A DNA stretch of 26,160 nucleotides from CAZMRW01 sp964568805 (lineage in GTDB: Bacteria; Pseudomonadota; Gammaproteobacteria; Methylococcales; Methylomonadaceae). Where the stretch lies: NCBI GenBank assembly GCA_964568805.1, contig CAZMRW010000068.1, positions 1 through 26,160 of the forward strand, written 5' to 3'. A program made the translations under genes and the position numbers. Below, piece by piece: positions 14,432-22,700 of the stretch (the first letter of the stretch is position 1; the number at the start of each line of letters is the position of its first letter). A model generated the notes under the pieces. The model ran no database searches. It saw only the letters and a list, made by a program, of their open reading frames with translations, and was not told where the DNA came from.

Positions 14432-16366
14432 TTATTTCTTTTCGTCGTCTTTAACTTCTTCAAACTCGGCATCGACAACGCCGTCGTCGGCAGGGCCTTG
14501 GCTGGAAGAGGCGGCACTGGCGCCGGCATCACCACCTTCTGAAGCCGATTTTTGTGCATAGACGCGCTCGGCCAGCTTGCCTGACAACTCAGTCAACTCA
14601 TTGGTTTTGCTGTCAATCTCGTCTTTATTGTCGCCTTTACACGCATGCTTCAGCACTTCGATAGCTTTTTCGATAGACGCTTTCTCATCGGCGCCAACCT
14701 GATCGCCCAGTTCTTTCAACGATTTCTCGGTGGCATGAATCATGCCGTCCGCATGATTACGGGCACCCACCAGTTCCTTCAATTTACGGTCTTCTTCCGC
14801 ATGCGCCTCCGCATCCTTGATCATGCGCTCGACTTCAGTATCGGACAAACCGCTGGATGCCTTGATGACAATCGATTGTTTTTTACCGGTGGCCTTGTCT
14901 TTGGCCGATACGTTCAAAATACCGTTGGCGTCAATATCGAAGGATACCTCAATTTGAGGTATGCCGCGCGGAGCCGGCGGAATGTCGGACAAATCGAAAC
15001 GTCCCAGCGATTTATTGGCCGACGCAACCTCACGCTCGCCCTGCAACACATGCACGGTGACCGCCGTCTGGTTATCATCCGCCGTCGAGAAAACCTGCGA
15101 CGCATTGGTCGGAATCGTGGTATTTTTCTCGATCAGCTTGGTCATGACGCCGCCCAGGGTTTCAATGCCCAACGACAATGGAATAACATCCAGAAGCAAT
15201 ACGTCCTTGACTTCGCCGCCCAAAACGCCCGCCTGAATCGCCGCGCCCAAAGCAACCGCTTCATCAGGATTCACATCTTTACGAGGTTCCTTGCCGAAAA
15301 TGGTTTTTACCATTTCCTGCACTTTCGGCATACGGGTCTGTCCACCCACCAAAATGACATCATCGATATCCGATGCGGTCAGTCCGGCGTCTTTAAGCGC
15401 CACTTGGCAAGGGCCTTTGGTACGGTTGATCAGTTCTTCAACCAAGGATTCCAATTTGGCTCGGGTCAATTTAACATTTAAATGCTTCGGACCCGACGCA
15501 TCGGCAGTAATATAAGGCAAGTTAACATCCGTTTGCTGACTTGAGGACAGTTCAATCTTCGCCTTCTCCGCGGCTTCCTTTAAGCGTTGTAATGCCAATG
15601 GATCGTTATGAACATCGACGCCGCTTTCCTTTTTAAACTCGCTGGCAAGATATTCGATAATGCGCGCATCAAAGTCTTCACCCCCCAAAAAGGTATCGCC
15701 ATTGGTCGATAATACTTCAAACTGGTGTTCGCCTTCGATTTCGGCGATTTCGATGATAGATATGTCAAAGGTACCGCCGCCCAGGTCATACACGGCTATT
15801 TTGGTGTCGCCTTTAGGCTTGTCCATCCCGAAAGCCAGCGCCGATGCGGTCGGTTCGTTGATAATACGCTTGACTTCCAGACCGGCAATCCGGCCGGCGT
15901 CTTTGGTCGCCTGACGCTGGGAGTCGTTAAAATAGGCAGGCACCGTGATAACCGCCTCTTTGACTTCTTCGCCAAGATAGGCTTCCGCGTCTTTTTTCAG
16001 CTTCATCAGTACGCGAGCCGAAATTTCCGGCGCCGCCATTTTTTTGCCGTGTACTTCAACCCACGCGTCGCCGTTTTCTGCTTCTACGATTTTGTAAGGC
16101 ACCATTTTGATGTCTTTTTGCACGACATCATCTTTAAAACGGCGACCGATCAAACGTTTAATTGCAAACAGGGTATTTTTTGGATTGGTCACCGCCTGAC
16201 GCTTTGCCGACTGGCCCACCAGAACTTCGTCATCATTGGTGAAAGCAATAATCGAAGGTGTCGTCCGGGCGCCTTCGCTGTTTTCGATTACTTTGGCCAC
16301 TCCGTTTTCCAGCACAGCGACGCAAGAGTTTGTTGTTCCTAAATCAATCCCAATTATTTTAGCCAT
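14432..16366 (-). CDS. dnaK: Chaperone protein DnaK (Hsp70)
   Basis: This is the main Hsp70 of the cell, an ATP-driven chaperone working with DnaJ and GrpE. The product is 644 residues. It starts MAKIIGIDLGTTNSC, and has the second Hsp70 signature in VYDLGGGTFDIS and the third in VILVGGQTRMP. A linker DVLLLDVIPLSLG leads to the peptide-binding domain, and a helical lid ends in an acidic tail EFEEVKDDEKK. The ATG has GGAG 6 bases upstream. A sigma-32 promoter stands directly in front (16412-16440), so dnaK can be transcribed apart from hrcA-grpE, as expected for the most abundant product of the cluster. Confidence 0.99.
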   Translation of the reverse strand: MAKIIGIDLGTTNSCVAVLENGVAKVIENSEGARTTPSIIAFTNDDEVLVGQSAKRQAVTNPKNTLFAIKRLIGRRFKDDVVQKDIKMVPYKIVEAENGDAWVEVHGKKMAAPEISARVLMKLKKDAEAYLGEEVKEAVITVPAYFNDSQRQATKDAGRIAGLEVKRIINEPTASALAFGMDKPKGDTKIAVYDLGGGTFDISIIEIAEIEGEHQFEVLSTNGDTFLGGEDFDARIIEYLASEFKKESGVDVHNDPLALQRLKEAAEKAKIELSSSQQTDVNLPYITADASGPKHLNVKLTRAKLESLVEELINRTKGPCQVALKDAGLTASDIDDVILVGGQTRMPKVQEMVKTIFGKEPRKDVNPDEAVALGAAIQAGVLGGEVKDVLLLDVIPLSLGIETLGGVMTKLIEKNTTIPTNASQVFSTADDNQTAVTVHVLQGEREVASANKSLGRFDLSDIPPAPRGIPQIEVSFDIDANGILNVSAKDKATGKKQSIVIKASSGLSDTEVERMIKDAEAHAEEDRKLKELVGARNHADGMIHATEKSLKELGDQVGADEKASIEKAIEVLKHACKGDNKDEIDSKTNELTELSGKLAERVYAQKSASEGGDAGASAASSSQGPADDGVVDAEFEEVKDDEKK

Positions 16367-16411
16367 TGAATGCTCCAGACTTGAAAATGTTTAATAAAGT
16401 TAGTTTTGTTC

Positions 16412-16440
16412 TATATGGGGGCTTTTACATCGAGTTCAAG
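16412..16440 (-). promoter_or_regulatory. Sigma-32 (RpoH) heat-shock promoter of dnaK
   Basis: On the minus strand CTTGAA (16440-16435) is followed by 14 bases and then CCCCATATA (16420-16412). This matches the E. coli sigma-32 consensus (CTTGAA, 13-15 bases, CCCCATNT) at every conserved position. The -35 element overlaps the grpE stop codon. Transcription would begin about 7 bases further on, near 16405, leaving a leader of roughly 40 bases before the dnaK ATG. Confidence 0.85.
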
Positions 16441-17053
16441 CCTGTTCATCAATGGCCGGCGTATCGGCGACCGGGGGAGTTTCTCCTGCTTTTGCCACCA
16501 GCACCATGGCCGGACGTAACAAACGGCCGTTCAGCATATATCCTTTTTGAAATACATTCACCACCGTATTGGGTTGAGCGCCTTCTACCGCATGCATCGC
16601 CATCGCCTGATGCTGCTCGGGGTTAAAAGGCTGACCCATAGGGTTAATCGCGGCAATATTGAATTTTGCAAAGACTGATTCGAACTGTTTTATGGTCAAT
16701 TCACTGCCCTCGCGAAATTTTTCCACTTCCTGGCTATCGCCGTTTGCCGCTTGCAAACCCAGTTCCAGGCTGTCCAGTACCGGCAATAATTCTTTGGCAA
16801 AGCTTTCCAACGCATATTTATGGGCGTGTTCAAGGTCCCGTTGGGTCCTTTTTTTCATATTTTCCATTTCCGCCTGAGCTCTGACCGCCTTGTCCCAATT
16901 TTCCTGCGCTTTCTTTTCGGCCTGAGCCAATTGCTCCTGCAACGCTTCAACCGTGGGTTCCTGCTCGGCTATTTCTGTTTCGGGGAATTCTTCATTGTTT
17001 ACTTGATTTTCGGCTTCAACCTGGGATTCAGGCGTTTCCTGTTCAGTACTCAT
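16436..17053 (-). CDS. grpE: Nucleotide exchange factor GrpE
   Basis: GrpE releases ADP from DnaK and resets its cycle. The 205-residue protein has the usual acidic, Glu/Gln-rich N-terminal part (about 1-45). A long coiled coil follows (EQLAQAEKKAQENWDKAVRA, then EMENMKKRTQRDLEHAHKYA), then the beta domain with NPEQHQAMAM and the signature region VVNVFQKGYMLNGRLLRPAMV. The ATG at 17053 has AAGGAA about 9 bases upstream and matches family length. A longer GTG-started frame (17101) would add 16 residues of unlikely sequence. It lies 63 bases after hrcA and 69 before dnaK. A weak CTTAAA and CCCATG pair near the hrcA stop codon might be a second sigma-32 site but is poor. Confidence 0.97.
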   Translation of the reverse strand: MSTEQETPESQVEAENQVNNEEFPETEIAEQEPTVEALQEQLAQAEKKAQENWDKAVRAQAEMENMKKRTQRDLEHAHKYALESFAKELLPVLDSLELGLQAANGDSQEVEKFREGSELTIKQFESVFAKFNIAAINPMGQPFNPEQHQAMAMHAVEGAQPNTVVNVFQKGYMLNGRLLRPAMVLVAKAGETPPVADTPAIDEQA

Positions 17054-17116
17054 GTCACTGGGTTCCTTAGCTATAGTTGCTGATGCGGCGCATGGGCGCA
17101 CAAAAAAATATATCGT

Positions 17117-18166
17117 TTAAGATGGGGATGCGGATTTTGGATTCAAGGCAGCGCCTAACAATTTTGCGGTCACGTCGACATAAGGAATGATTTTTTCGTA
17201 AGCCATCCGGGTCGGCCCGATAACGCCGAGCACACCCACCACTTCATCACTGACCGAGTAGGATGACGTTATCAGACTGCAATGATCGAATGCCTGATAA
17301 CCGGATTCTTCGCCAATAAAGATCTGCACGCCCTCGGCTTTCATGCATTGATCCAGCAGATGGATCACACCCTGCTTCTGGCTGAATGCTTCGAACAATT
17401 TTCTGAGCTGATCCCGGTCGGACAACTCCGAAAAGTCCATCAACTTCGTTTCACCGGTTAAAACATAAGTTTCTTTTTTCTCTTCCGGTTCGAAAGCCAA
17501 CTGGGCCATTTTTATCGCATCCAGCATCACCTGATTCATCCGCACCCGGTCATCCTGCAGCTCTTTTAGCACGGCCTCGCGAACCGCAGCCAGACTCCGG
17601 CCACAGTAAACTGAATTTAAATAATTGGCGGCCTGTTGCAATTCCGCAGGCGCGAACACTTTGGAGGTATTAATGATTTTGTTGTGAACTTCTTTCTCAT
17701 TGGTAACAAAAATAACCAGAACCCGTGTATTCGACAACGGTAAAAACTCGATATGGCGCAAATAAAGCAATTCTCTCCTCGGCATGGTCACCACCCCAGC
17801 CATCTGGGTCAGATCTGAAAGCAAGCGCGATGCCGTTCCGATCACATCGCTGCGGTCATCCCGGGCGGATAACTCTTCAGATAAGCGTGCGAATTCCGAG
17901 GACTCCAGCGGTTTGACCGTCAACAGCGTATCGACAAACAAACGATACCCGCTAACCGTCGGCACCCGCCCGGCCGAGGTATGCGGCGAATGAACCAGAC
18001 CCAGTTCCTCCAGATCGGCCATGACATTACGAATGGTTGCCGGGCTAAGCTTTAAATCGGAGTCCTTCGATAATGAGCGCGAACCAACTGGCTGACCGTC
18101 ATGAATATAACGCTCTATCAGCGTTTTCAATAACTGCAGCGACCGCTCATTTAAAATATGTCTCAC
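17117..18166 (-). CDS. hrcA: Heat-inducible transcription repressor HrcA
   Basis: HrcA binds CIRCE operators and represses heat-shock genes; it needs GroEL to stay active, so titration of GroEL by unfolded protein lifts repression. The product is 349 residues. The N-terminal winged helix covers about 1-85, with NERSLQLLKTLIERYIHDGQ, then VGSRSLSK and LSPATIRNVMADLEELGLV, followed by HTSAGRVPT. The GAF-like and dimerisation domains follow, with MRRELLYLRHIEF-like text and a C-terminal GVLGVIGPTRMAYEKIIPYVD. The start is a GTG with AGAGG 9 bases upstream and gives the normal family N-terminus. The gene carries its own perfect CIRCE (18191-18217), so it is autoregulated. It is first in the cluster. 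Confidence 0.97.
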   Translation of the reverse strand: MRHILNERSLQLLKTLIERYIHDGQPVGSRSLSKDSDLKLSPATIRNVMADLEELGLVHSPHTSAGRVPTVSGYRLFVDTLLTVKPLESSEFARLSEELSARDDRSDVIGTASRLLSDLTQMAGVVTMPRRELLYLRHIEFLPLSNTRVLVIFVTNEKEVHNKIINTSKVFAPAELQQAANYLNSVYCGRSLAAVREAVLKELQDDRVRMNQVMLDAIKMAQLAFEPEEKKETYVLTGETKLMDFSELSDRDQLRKLFEAFSQKQGVIHLLDQCMKAEGVQIFIGEESGYQAFDHCSLITSSYSVSDEVVGVLGVIGPTRMAYEKIIPYVDVTAKLLGAALNPKSASPS

Positions 18167-18190
18167 CCGGCTTTACCTCTAAAAAATAAA

Positions 18191-18217
18191 TTAGCACTCT
18201 GGCAATGCGAGTGCTAA
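18191..18217 (-). promoter_or_regulatory. CIRCE operator (HrcA binding site)
   Basis: TTAGCACTC (18191-18199), 9 bases, then GAGTGCTAA (18209-18217) is an exact match to the CIRCE consensus with perfect 9-base arms and the canonical spacer. It lies 24 bases upstream of the hrcA start codon and just after the -10 element of the promoter, so bound HrcA would block initiation. Confidence 0.97.
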
Positions 18218-18223
18218 CCGGAA

Positions 18224-18252
18224 AAAATAGCAGTTTGACGATTGATTGTCAA
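18224..18252 (-). promoter_or_regulatory. Sigma-70 promoter of hrcA-grpE-dnaK-dnaJ-dapB
   Basis: On the minus strand TTGACA (18252-18247) is followed by a 17-base spacer and TATTTT (18229-18224). The -35 is a perfect consensus and the spacing is ideal. The start point would fall inside the CIRCE operator (near 18217), the standard arrangement for HrcA control. Confidence 0.85.
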
Positions 18253-18369
18253 TAACATCGAGTCCGCGTTTTTTTTGATTTGGAACCCGGAGCGCAGAAT
18301 TGTCCGGCCCCATCTGAGAAGCGGATGCCTGTATATCAGAAATACTCATTATCCAGTTGATATTTTTTG

Positions 18370-18375
18370 TATAAT
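18370..18375 (+). promoter_or_regulatory. Predicted -10 element of nadK-recN
   Basis: TATAAT is a perfect -10 hexamer 28 bases before the nadK ATG. No good -35 sits 16-18 bases upstream, so it may need an activator. The promoter diverges from that of hrcA within one 237-base gap. Confidence 0.45.
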
Positions 18376-18403
18376 CGACGCTTTTCCCGGTTGAATTCCT
18401 GCA

Positions 18404-19282
18404 ATGCAAACTCCTTTTAAAACTATAGGCATCCTGGGCAAACCGAGCGACCCTAGCATTGCTGAGACCTTATCCGTTTTGTATGCTGATTTAAAACAGC
18501 AACACTATCAGGTCATTGTCGATGAAGACAGCGCCGGCTTCATCGCGGCTGAGCAGCCTGTTCTGTCGTCGCCAATAGATAAACTGGGCCAGCGTTGCGA
18601 TCTCGCTATCGCAGTAGGCGGCGACGGCACTTTTCTGGCGGCTGCAAGAGCCGTGGCCCCTTATGATATTCCGTTGATCGGGATCAATCTGGGCCGTCTG
18701 GGTTTTCTGGTAGACATCTCGCCTGATGAGCTGTCGGCTAAACTGCACCCCATCCTGCAGGGACATTACATCGAGGAAAAACGCTATTTACTGCACACTA
18801 AAATCATCCGTAACAGACAAATCATACACGAAGAGACAGCGGTCAACGAAGTAGCCATCCACCGCTGGGTTACACCCAGCATGATTGAAATCGTCACCCG
18901 GATCGATAATGTTTTTCTCAATTCGCAGCGGTCCGACGGTCTGATCATTTCAACGCCGACCGGTTCGACCGCCTATGCCTTATCCGCCGGCGGTCCGATT
19001 CTGTATCCGTCATTAAACGCGCTGGTGCTGGTACCGTTAAATCCGCATACCTTTTCGAACCGACCGATCGTGATTCACGATAGCGCAGAAATTGAAATCA
19101 GTTTCTGTCAGACCAAGCAAATCAATGCATTGGTGACCTGCGATCACATTGAAATACCGGAAGTGTTGATCAGTGATAAAATCTTGATCAAAAAAGAACC
19201 GAAACCGATTAGAATTTTGCATCCGGAAGGGTACGATTTCTTCCAAATCCTCAGGAAAAAGCTAAACTGGAGCAGCGGCTAG
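18404..19282 (+). CDS. nadK: NAD kinase
   Basis: NAD kinase phosphorylates NAD to NADP with ATP and is the only source of NADP in the cell. The 292-residue protein has GGDGT at 72-76 (the kinase motif with catalytic Asp) and NLGRLGFL. The conserved NE of AVNEVAIHR is present, along with TPTGSTAYALSAGGPI, which binds the nucleotide, and LVPLNPHTFSNRP. Length is typical. The ATG has no strong ribosome site. It is followed after 4 bases by recN, a pairing common in proteobacteria, and is divergent from hrcA. Confidence 0.97.
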   Translation: MQTPFKTIGILGKPSDPSIAETLSVLYADLKQQHYQVIVDEDSAGFIAAEQPVLSSPIDKLGQRCDLAIAVGGDGTFLAAARAVAPYDIPLIGINLGRLGFLVDISPDELSAKLHPILQGHYIEEKRYLLHTKIIRNRQIIHEETAVNEVAIHRWVTPSMIEIVTRIDNVFLNSQRSDGLIISTPTGSTAYALSAGGPILYPSLNALVLVPLNPHTFSNRPIVIHDSAEIEISFCQTKQINALVTCDHIEIPEVLISDKILIKKEPKPIRILHPEGYDFFQILRKKLNWSSG

Positions 19283-19286
19283 TCTT

Positions 19287-20966
19287 ATGCTATTAAATCT
19301 GAATATTATTGACCTTGCCGTCGTTAAATCGCTCGACCTTGACCTGGAAAAAGGTATGTCGGTGCTCACCGGCGAAACTGGAGCCGGTAAATCAATACTA
19401 TTGACTGCGCTGGGGCTTGCTCTTGGCGACCGTGCCGATTCCGGCTATGTCCGGCCGGGTTGCAAACGCGCTGAAATCAATCTGGAATTTGACCTGTCCG
19501 ATGCGCCGCAGGCGCTTGAATGGCTGACTGAAAATGAACTGGACGACGGCCGGAACTGCCTGATTCGGCGCACAGTCAGTGAGGACGGGAGATCCAAGGC
19601 TTATATCAATAATCGTCCCGTCACTTTGCAATCGTTGCAGGAACTGAGCGAAAAACTGGTCGAAATTCATGGCCAGCATGCGCATTTGACCTTACTCAAC
19701 AGCGATGAGCAACGCCGATTGCTTGATTCATTCGCAAAAAACCAGCCCTTGCTGGACAGCGTCAACGCCTGCTACCGTCAATGGCATCAGGCCCATAAGG
19801 AACTCGCCGCCCTGAAAAAAGCCAGCATCGATCAAACCGAACGCGAAGAATTGCTGCGTTATCAGATCGAGGAGTTAAGCCAGCTCGACCTGGCCAATTT
19901 CAATTACACGGCATTATCGGAAGAGCACAGGAAATTGGCCAATCTTGGGCAGATTTTAAGCATCGGGCAACGGCAAGTCGATATGCTTTATGAAAACGAT
20001 CAGTTATCGGTCATACAAATGCTCAGTCACAGCGTGGGCGAATTGACCCATCTTGCCCGCTTTGCTACAGAATTAAACGAAATCTGCTCCCTGCTTTCCG
20101 AAGCCCAGATTCAGATCGAAGAAGCCGCCTTGCAATTGCGCCGTTTTCTTGAATCACAGGAAGCCGATCCCGCCTATCTGGAAACGCTGGAAAACCAGAT
20201 TGGCATGATTCAGAACCTTAGCCGCAAACATCACGTCATCCCGGACGAATTGCCCGAACTGGCGACTAGACTCGAGCATGAACTCGACGGACTCACCCAT
20301 AGTAGCGAGCGTATCGAAGCACTTGAAGCAAGCACCTCGCAGTTCCTCGCAAAATATAGGGAACATGTCTCGCAACTGTCCAAACAACGAAGATCTGGCG
20401 CGGAAAAACTGCAACAACAGATTTCCGCGATAATTAAAGAACTGGGCATGCCGCAGGGCGAGTTTCAGGTCGAAATCACTGAGCTGGATAACGGCGAACC
20501 GAAACTGAACGGACTGGACAAAATTGAATTCCTGGTCAGCGCCAACCCGGGCCTGCCCGCCAAGCCACTGGCAAAAGTCGCATCGGGCGGCGAGCTGTCG
20601 CGCATCAGCCTGGCCATTCAGGTAACGACATCGAGCGATAAAACCACGCCGACGATGATTTTCGATGAAGTGGATTCCGGTATCGGCGGCGGCATTGCCG
20701 AAATTGTCGGCCAGAAACTGCGCAGCTTAAGCCATAATCGGCAAGTCATGTGCGTCACCCATTTGCCGCAGGTCGCAGCCCAGGCTCACCACCATCTCTA
20801 CGTTGAAAAAAATCACAAAACCGATATTACGTCTTCCAATGTCCGCTTGCTGGATGCTGAAGAACGTATCAAGGAAATTGCACGCATGCTCGGCGGCGTC
20901 AATATCACCGCCAACACCCTGGCGCATGCTGAAGAAATGCTGATGCACTCCGCTATCGACAATTGA
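19287..20966 (+). CDS. recN: DNA repair protein RecN
   Basis: RecN is an SMC-like ATPase that holds broken DNA ends during double-strand break repair. The 559-residue protein has Walker A GETGAGKS at 29-36. Two coiled-coil arms surround a short hinge (about 150-380, with ETEREELLRYQIEELSQLDL-like text). The ABC signature ASGGELSRISLAIQ lies at about 432, Walker B MIFDEVDSGIGGG at about 456, and the H-motif CVTHLPQVAAQ follows. Length is normal. It starts 4 bases after the nadK stop codon and is probably translated from the nadK transcript. In E. coli recN has strong LexA boxes; none was recognised directly upstream here. Confidence 0.97.
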   Translation: MLLNLNIIDLAVVKSLDLDLEKGMSVLTGETGAGKSILLTALGLALGDRADSGYVRPGCKRAEINLEFDLSDAPQALEWLTENELDDGRNCLIRRTVSEDGRSKAYINNRPVTLQSLQELSEKLVEIHGQHAHLTLLNSDEQRRLLDSFAKNQPLLDSVNACYRQWHQAHKELAALKKASIDQTEREELLRYQIEELSQLDLANFNYTALSEEHRKLANLGQILSIGQRQVDMLYENDQLSVIQMLSHSVGELTHLARFATELNEICSLLSEAQIQIEEAALQLRRFLESQEADPAYLETLENQIGMIQNLSRKHHVIPDELPELATRLEHELDGLTHSSERIEALEASTSQFLAKYREHVSQLSKQRRSGAEKLQQQISAIIKELGMPQGEFQVEITELDNGEPKLNGLDKIEFLVSANPGLPAKPLAKVASGGELSRISLAIQVTTSSDKTTPTMIFDEVDSGIGGGIAEIVGQKLRSLSHNRQVMCVTHLPQVAAQAHHHLYVEKNHKTDITSSNVRLLDAEERIKEIARMLGGVNITANTLAHAEEMLMHSAIDN

Positions 20967-21236
20967 ACGGGAAGAAAACAACAAATAAGTATTCGCTCAA
21001 CAACTGGGGATCAGGCGATTTTACTTAAGCCCGCCCCAACAGATCACTACTAACTCCTAACATTAGCCGACATTTCGTGCAAGACCAACTGGCAAAGAAC
21101 CATGATAACGCGCCGGAATCGGTACGAGTATAATATTGAAACGATGTAGGGAAAAGCAATAGTGCCTTTCCCTACCGGCAGGATACTGTAATAATTGCAT
21201 CCGCTGGGATGATGTAACTCCCCGCTTCACAATATA
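20967..21236 (+). other. Gene-free stretch after recN with a possible small RNA
   Basis: No open frame of note is seen. A perfect -10 hexamer TATAAT lies at 21129-21134 (poor -35). It is followed by a stem GTAGGGAAA (21146-21154) with TTTCCCTAC (21167-21175), then a second short stem CATCC/GGATG near 21200-21214. A transcript starting near 21141 would end at the two-way terminator at 21237-21276, giving an RNA of about 135 bases. This is a candidate only. Confidence 0.3.
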
Positions 21237-21276
21237 AAACCCAGCCAGGAAGTCCTAAAACATCCTGGCTGGGTTT
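21237..21276 (-). terminator. Strong terminator of the cold-shock gene, active on both strands
   Basis: AAACCCAGCCAGGA (21237-21250) and TCCTGGCTGGGTTT (21263-21276) make a perfect 14-base stem with a 12-base loop. On the minus strand it ends in TTTTATATT, 10 bases past the stop codon of the cold-shock gene. On the plus strand it is followed by a weaker TTTATGAATTTATT and could also stop transcripts from recN. Confidence 0.92.
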
Positions 21277-21285
21277 ATGAATTTA

Positions 21286-21495
21286 TTACGCCGGGGTTAC
21301 ATTTTCAGCTTGCGGACCTTTTTGACCCTGGGTTACCTGCATGGTAACTCTTTGGCCTTCGCGCAAGGTTTTGCGACCGGTACCGTTAATTGCACTATGG
21401 TGTACAAACACATCTTTGCCACCTTCCTGTTCAATAAATCCGAAACCTTTTTCATCATTGAACCACTTTACAGTACCTACAACTTGTTCTGACAT
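21286..21495 (-). CDS. Cold-shock domain protein (CspA family)
   Basis: The product is a 69-residue single cold-shock domain, a five-stranded barrel that binds single-stranded RNA and DNA and melts RNA structure. It shows GTVKWFNDEKGFGFI with RNP1 (KGFGFI) and DVFVHHSAI with RNP2 (VFVHH), followed by LREGQRVTMQVTQGQKGPQAENV. Length and sequence are typical. Whether it is cold-induced, constitutive or stationary-phase cannot be told from the protein. A long, AT-rich leader lies upstream and a very strong terminator downstream, consistent with a highly expressed single-gene unit. Confidence 0.95.
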   Translation of the reverse strand: MSEQVVGTVKWFNDEKGFGFIEQEGGKDVFVHHSAINGTGRKTLREGQRVTMQVTQGQKGPQAENVTPA

Positions 21496-21802
21496 ATCAC
21501 ACTCTTACTAAAAAAAACGCCAATAAAGGGTTGGCTTTACAAATCCCAGCTTTAAAACAAAACTGGCTCAAACTTTTTACTGCAAGCAATAGTAGCACTA
21601 AAAATACAACGAGAGCAAAACATTTTAACTAAAGCTATGTGTTAGCCGTTGCCTAAAAGGTCTCCATATCGCTTTAGTCATTGTATATTTAATGCAAGCT
21701 ATACAATAGGCTTTGATTAAAACCCTAATAACTATAAGTAAATGGCAGCCCAACCTGACCTAATCACGTCAGTTAAATCCATTAACATTCAGCCGGTTTT
21801 TA
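21496..21802. promoter_or_regulatory. 307-base AT-rich leader and promoter region of the cold-shock gene
   Basis: No gene is seen. A minus-strand promoter candidate is TTGCTC (21618-21613), an 18-base spacer and TACTAT (21594-21589). It would give a leader of about 85-90 bases before the ATG at 21495; long leaders are usual for cspA-type genes. Further up, ATTGTATA (21680-21687) and TATACAAT (21700-21707) form a perfect spaced palindrome that could be an operator or a paired promoter. The region also lies behind the EamA gene, for which I find no clear terminator. Confidence 0.4.
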
Positions 21803-22696
21803 CTATTTTCTATGCGCCGGCCTCTTGAATCGGATAAACCGATCGAGATATTCATGCAGGAATAGCGCCGTCAATATTAACAAACTTCCCGTCAGTACGC
21901 TGTAGGTCAGCGGCTCATGGTTGATGGTTTTACCCAGAATCAGCGCAAAAACCGGTGAAATCAGGGTAATTAATGCCACTTTTGTGGCTGCCAGATGAGT
22001 CAATAAGTAATAATACAGCGCGAAGCCTATAGTCGTCGCGATCATGCCCAGATAAATGATCGAGGCTATACTGGCCGTTGATAACCCGACAGGCCAACGG
22101 CCGTCTGCTATTCCCCAGGTCAATAAAAAAGCCGGCAAGGCAATCATCAAGCCTCCGGCGACCTGATTCAACGCAGGCAATCTTGCGTCGATGTATTTAA
22201 TCCAAACCGCACTAAACGATTGCAAAAATGCCGCAATGATCACGGCCGCTATACCCAGCACGGCGTCTCGTCCAAATTGCAGCGCCGATCCGAACATGAT
22301 GGCCAAACCGCCGATTCCCATGGCATAAGAAAATAATTTGCCTAATGAAAGATTATGATCACCTAAACCGAAAACCGCAATCAATGCGGTCATCAGGGGA
22401 GTCAGTCCGAATATTACTGAAATCCAGCCGGAAGGGATAAATTGCGCCCCCCAATAAACCGCCGTCATCGCGCCATAGATTTGCAAGGCTACCGCCAGAT
22501 AAGTCTGCCGCGCTTTGCCATGCCAGGCCAAACGCTGTCGCGTCGCAGCCAATACAACTATCACGCATAATGCGCCGATCAACATTCGGGCAGTGACGCC
22601 AAACAGAAAACCAGGGCCTTCTCCACTCCATTTAATCGCCAATGGCGTCGTAGACCAAAGCAGGATCACGGTTAAATAAGCCAAGTAAATCCGCAT
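21803..22696 (-). CDS. EamA / DMT-superfamily transporter
   Basis: The product is a 297-residue inner-membrane protein with about ten hydrophobic helices in two homologous EamA halves. The first starts MRIYLAYLTVILLWSTTPLAIKW; the second follows FGRDAVLGIAAVIIAAFLQS. It is of the RhaT/YdcZ-like drug/metabolite exporter type; substrates of such proteins (amino acids, metabolites) cannot be predicted. The frame is open to 22777, but the ATG at 22696 gives the standard N-terminus and sits 4 bases after the glpD stop codon. The two genes are therefore almost certainly one transcript. It ends in a basic tail after RFIRFKRP. Confidence 0.88.
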   Translation of the reverse strand: MRIYLAYLTVILLWSTTPLAIKWSGEGPGFLFGVTARMLIGALCVIVVLAATRQRLAWHGKARQTYLAVALQIYGAMTAVYWGAQFIPSGWISVIFGLTPLMTALIAVFGLGDHNLSLGKLFSYAMGIGGLAIMFGSALQFGRDAVLGIAAVIIAAFLQSFSAVWIKYIDARLPALNQVAGGLMIALPAFLLTWGIADGRWPVGLSTASIASIIYLGMIATTIGFALYYYLLTHLAATKVALITLISPVFALILGKTINHEPLTYSVLTGSLLILTALFLHEYLDRFIRFKRPAHRK

Positions 22697-22700
22697 CGTG

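Noticed and set aside
14645..15481. A long plus-strand open frame (278 residues) opposite dnaK, and similar ones at 15725-16342 and 13570-13845.
   Set aside because: These are antisense shadows of highly biased dnaK/dnaJ codon use, with Arg/Phe-rich text and no domain features.
17054..17116. A second sigma-32 promoter before grpE (CTTAAA ... CCCATG).
   Set aside because: Both boxes are degenerate and the spacing (about 19 bases) is too long, unlike the clean site before dnaK.
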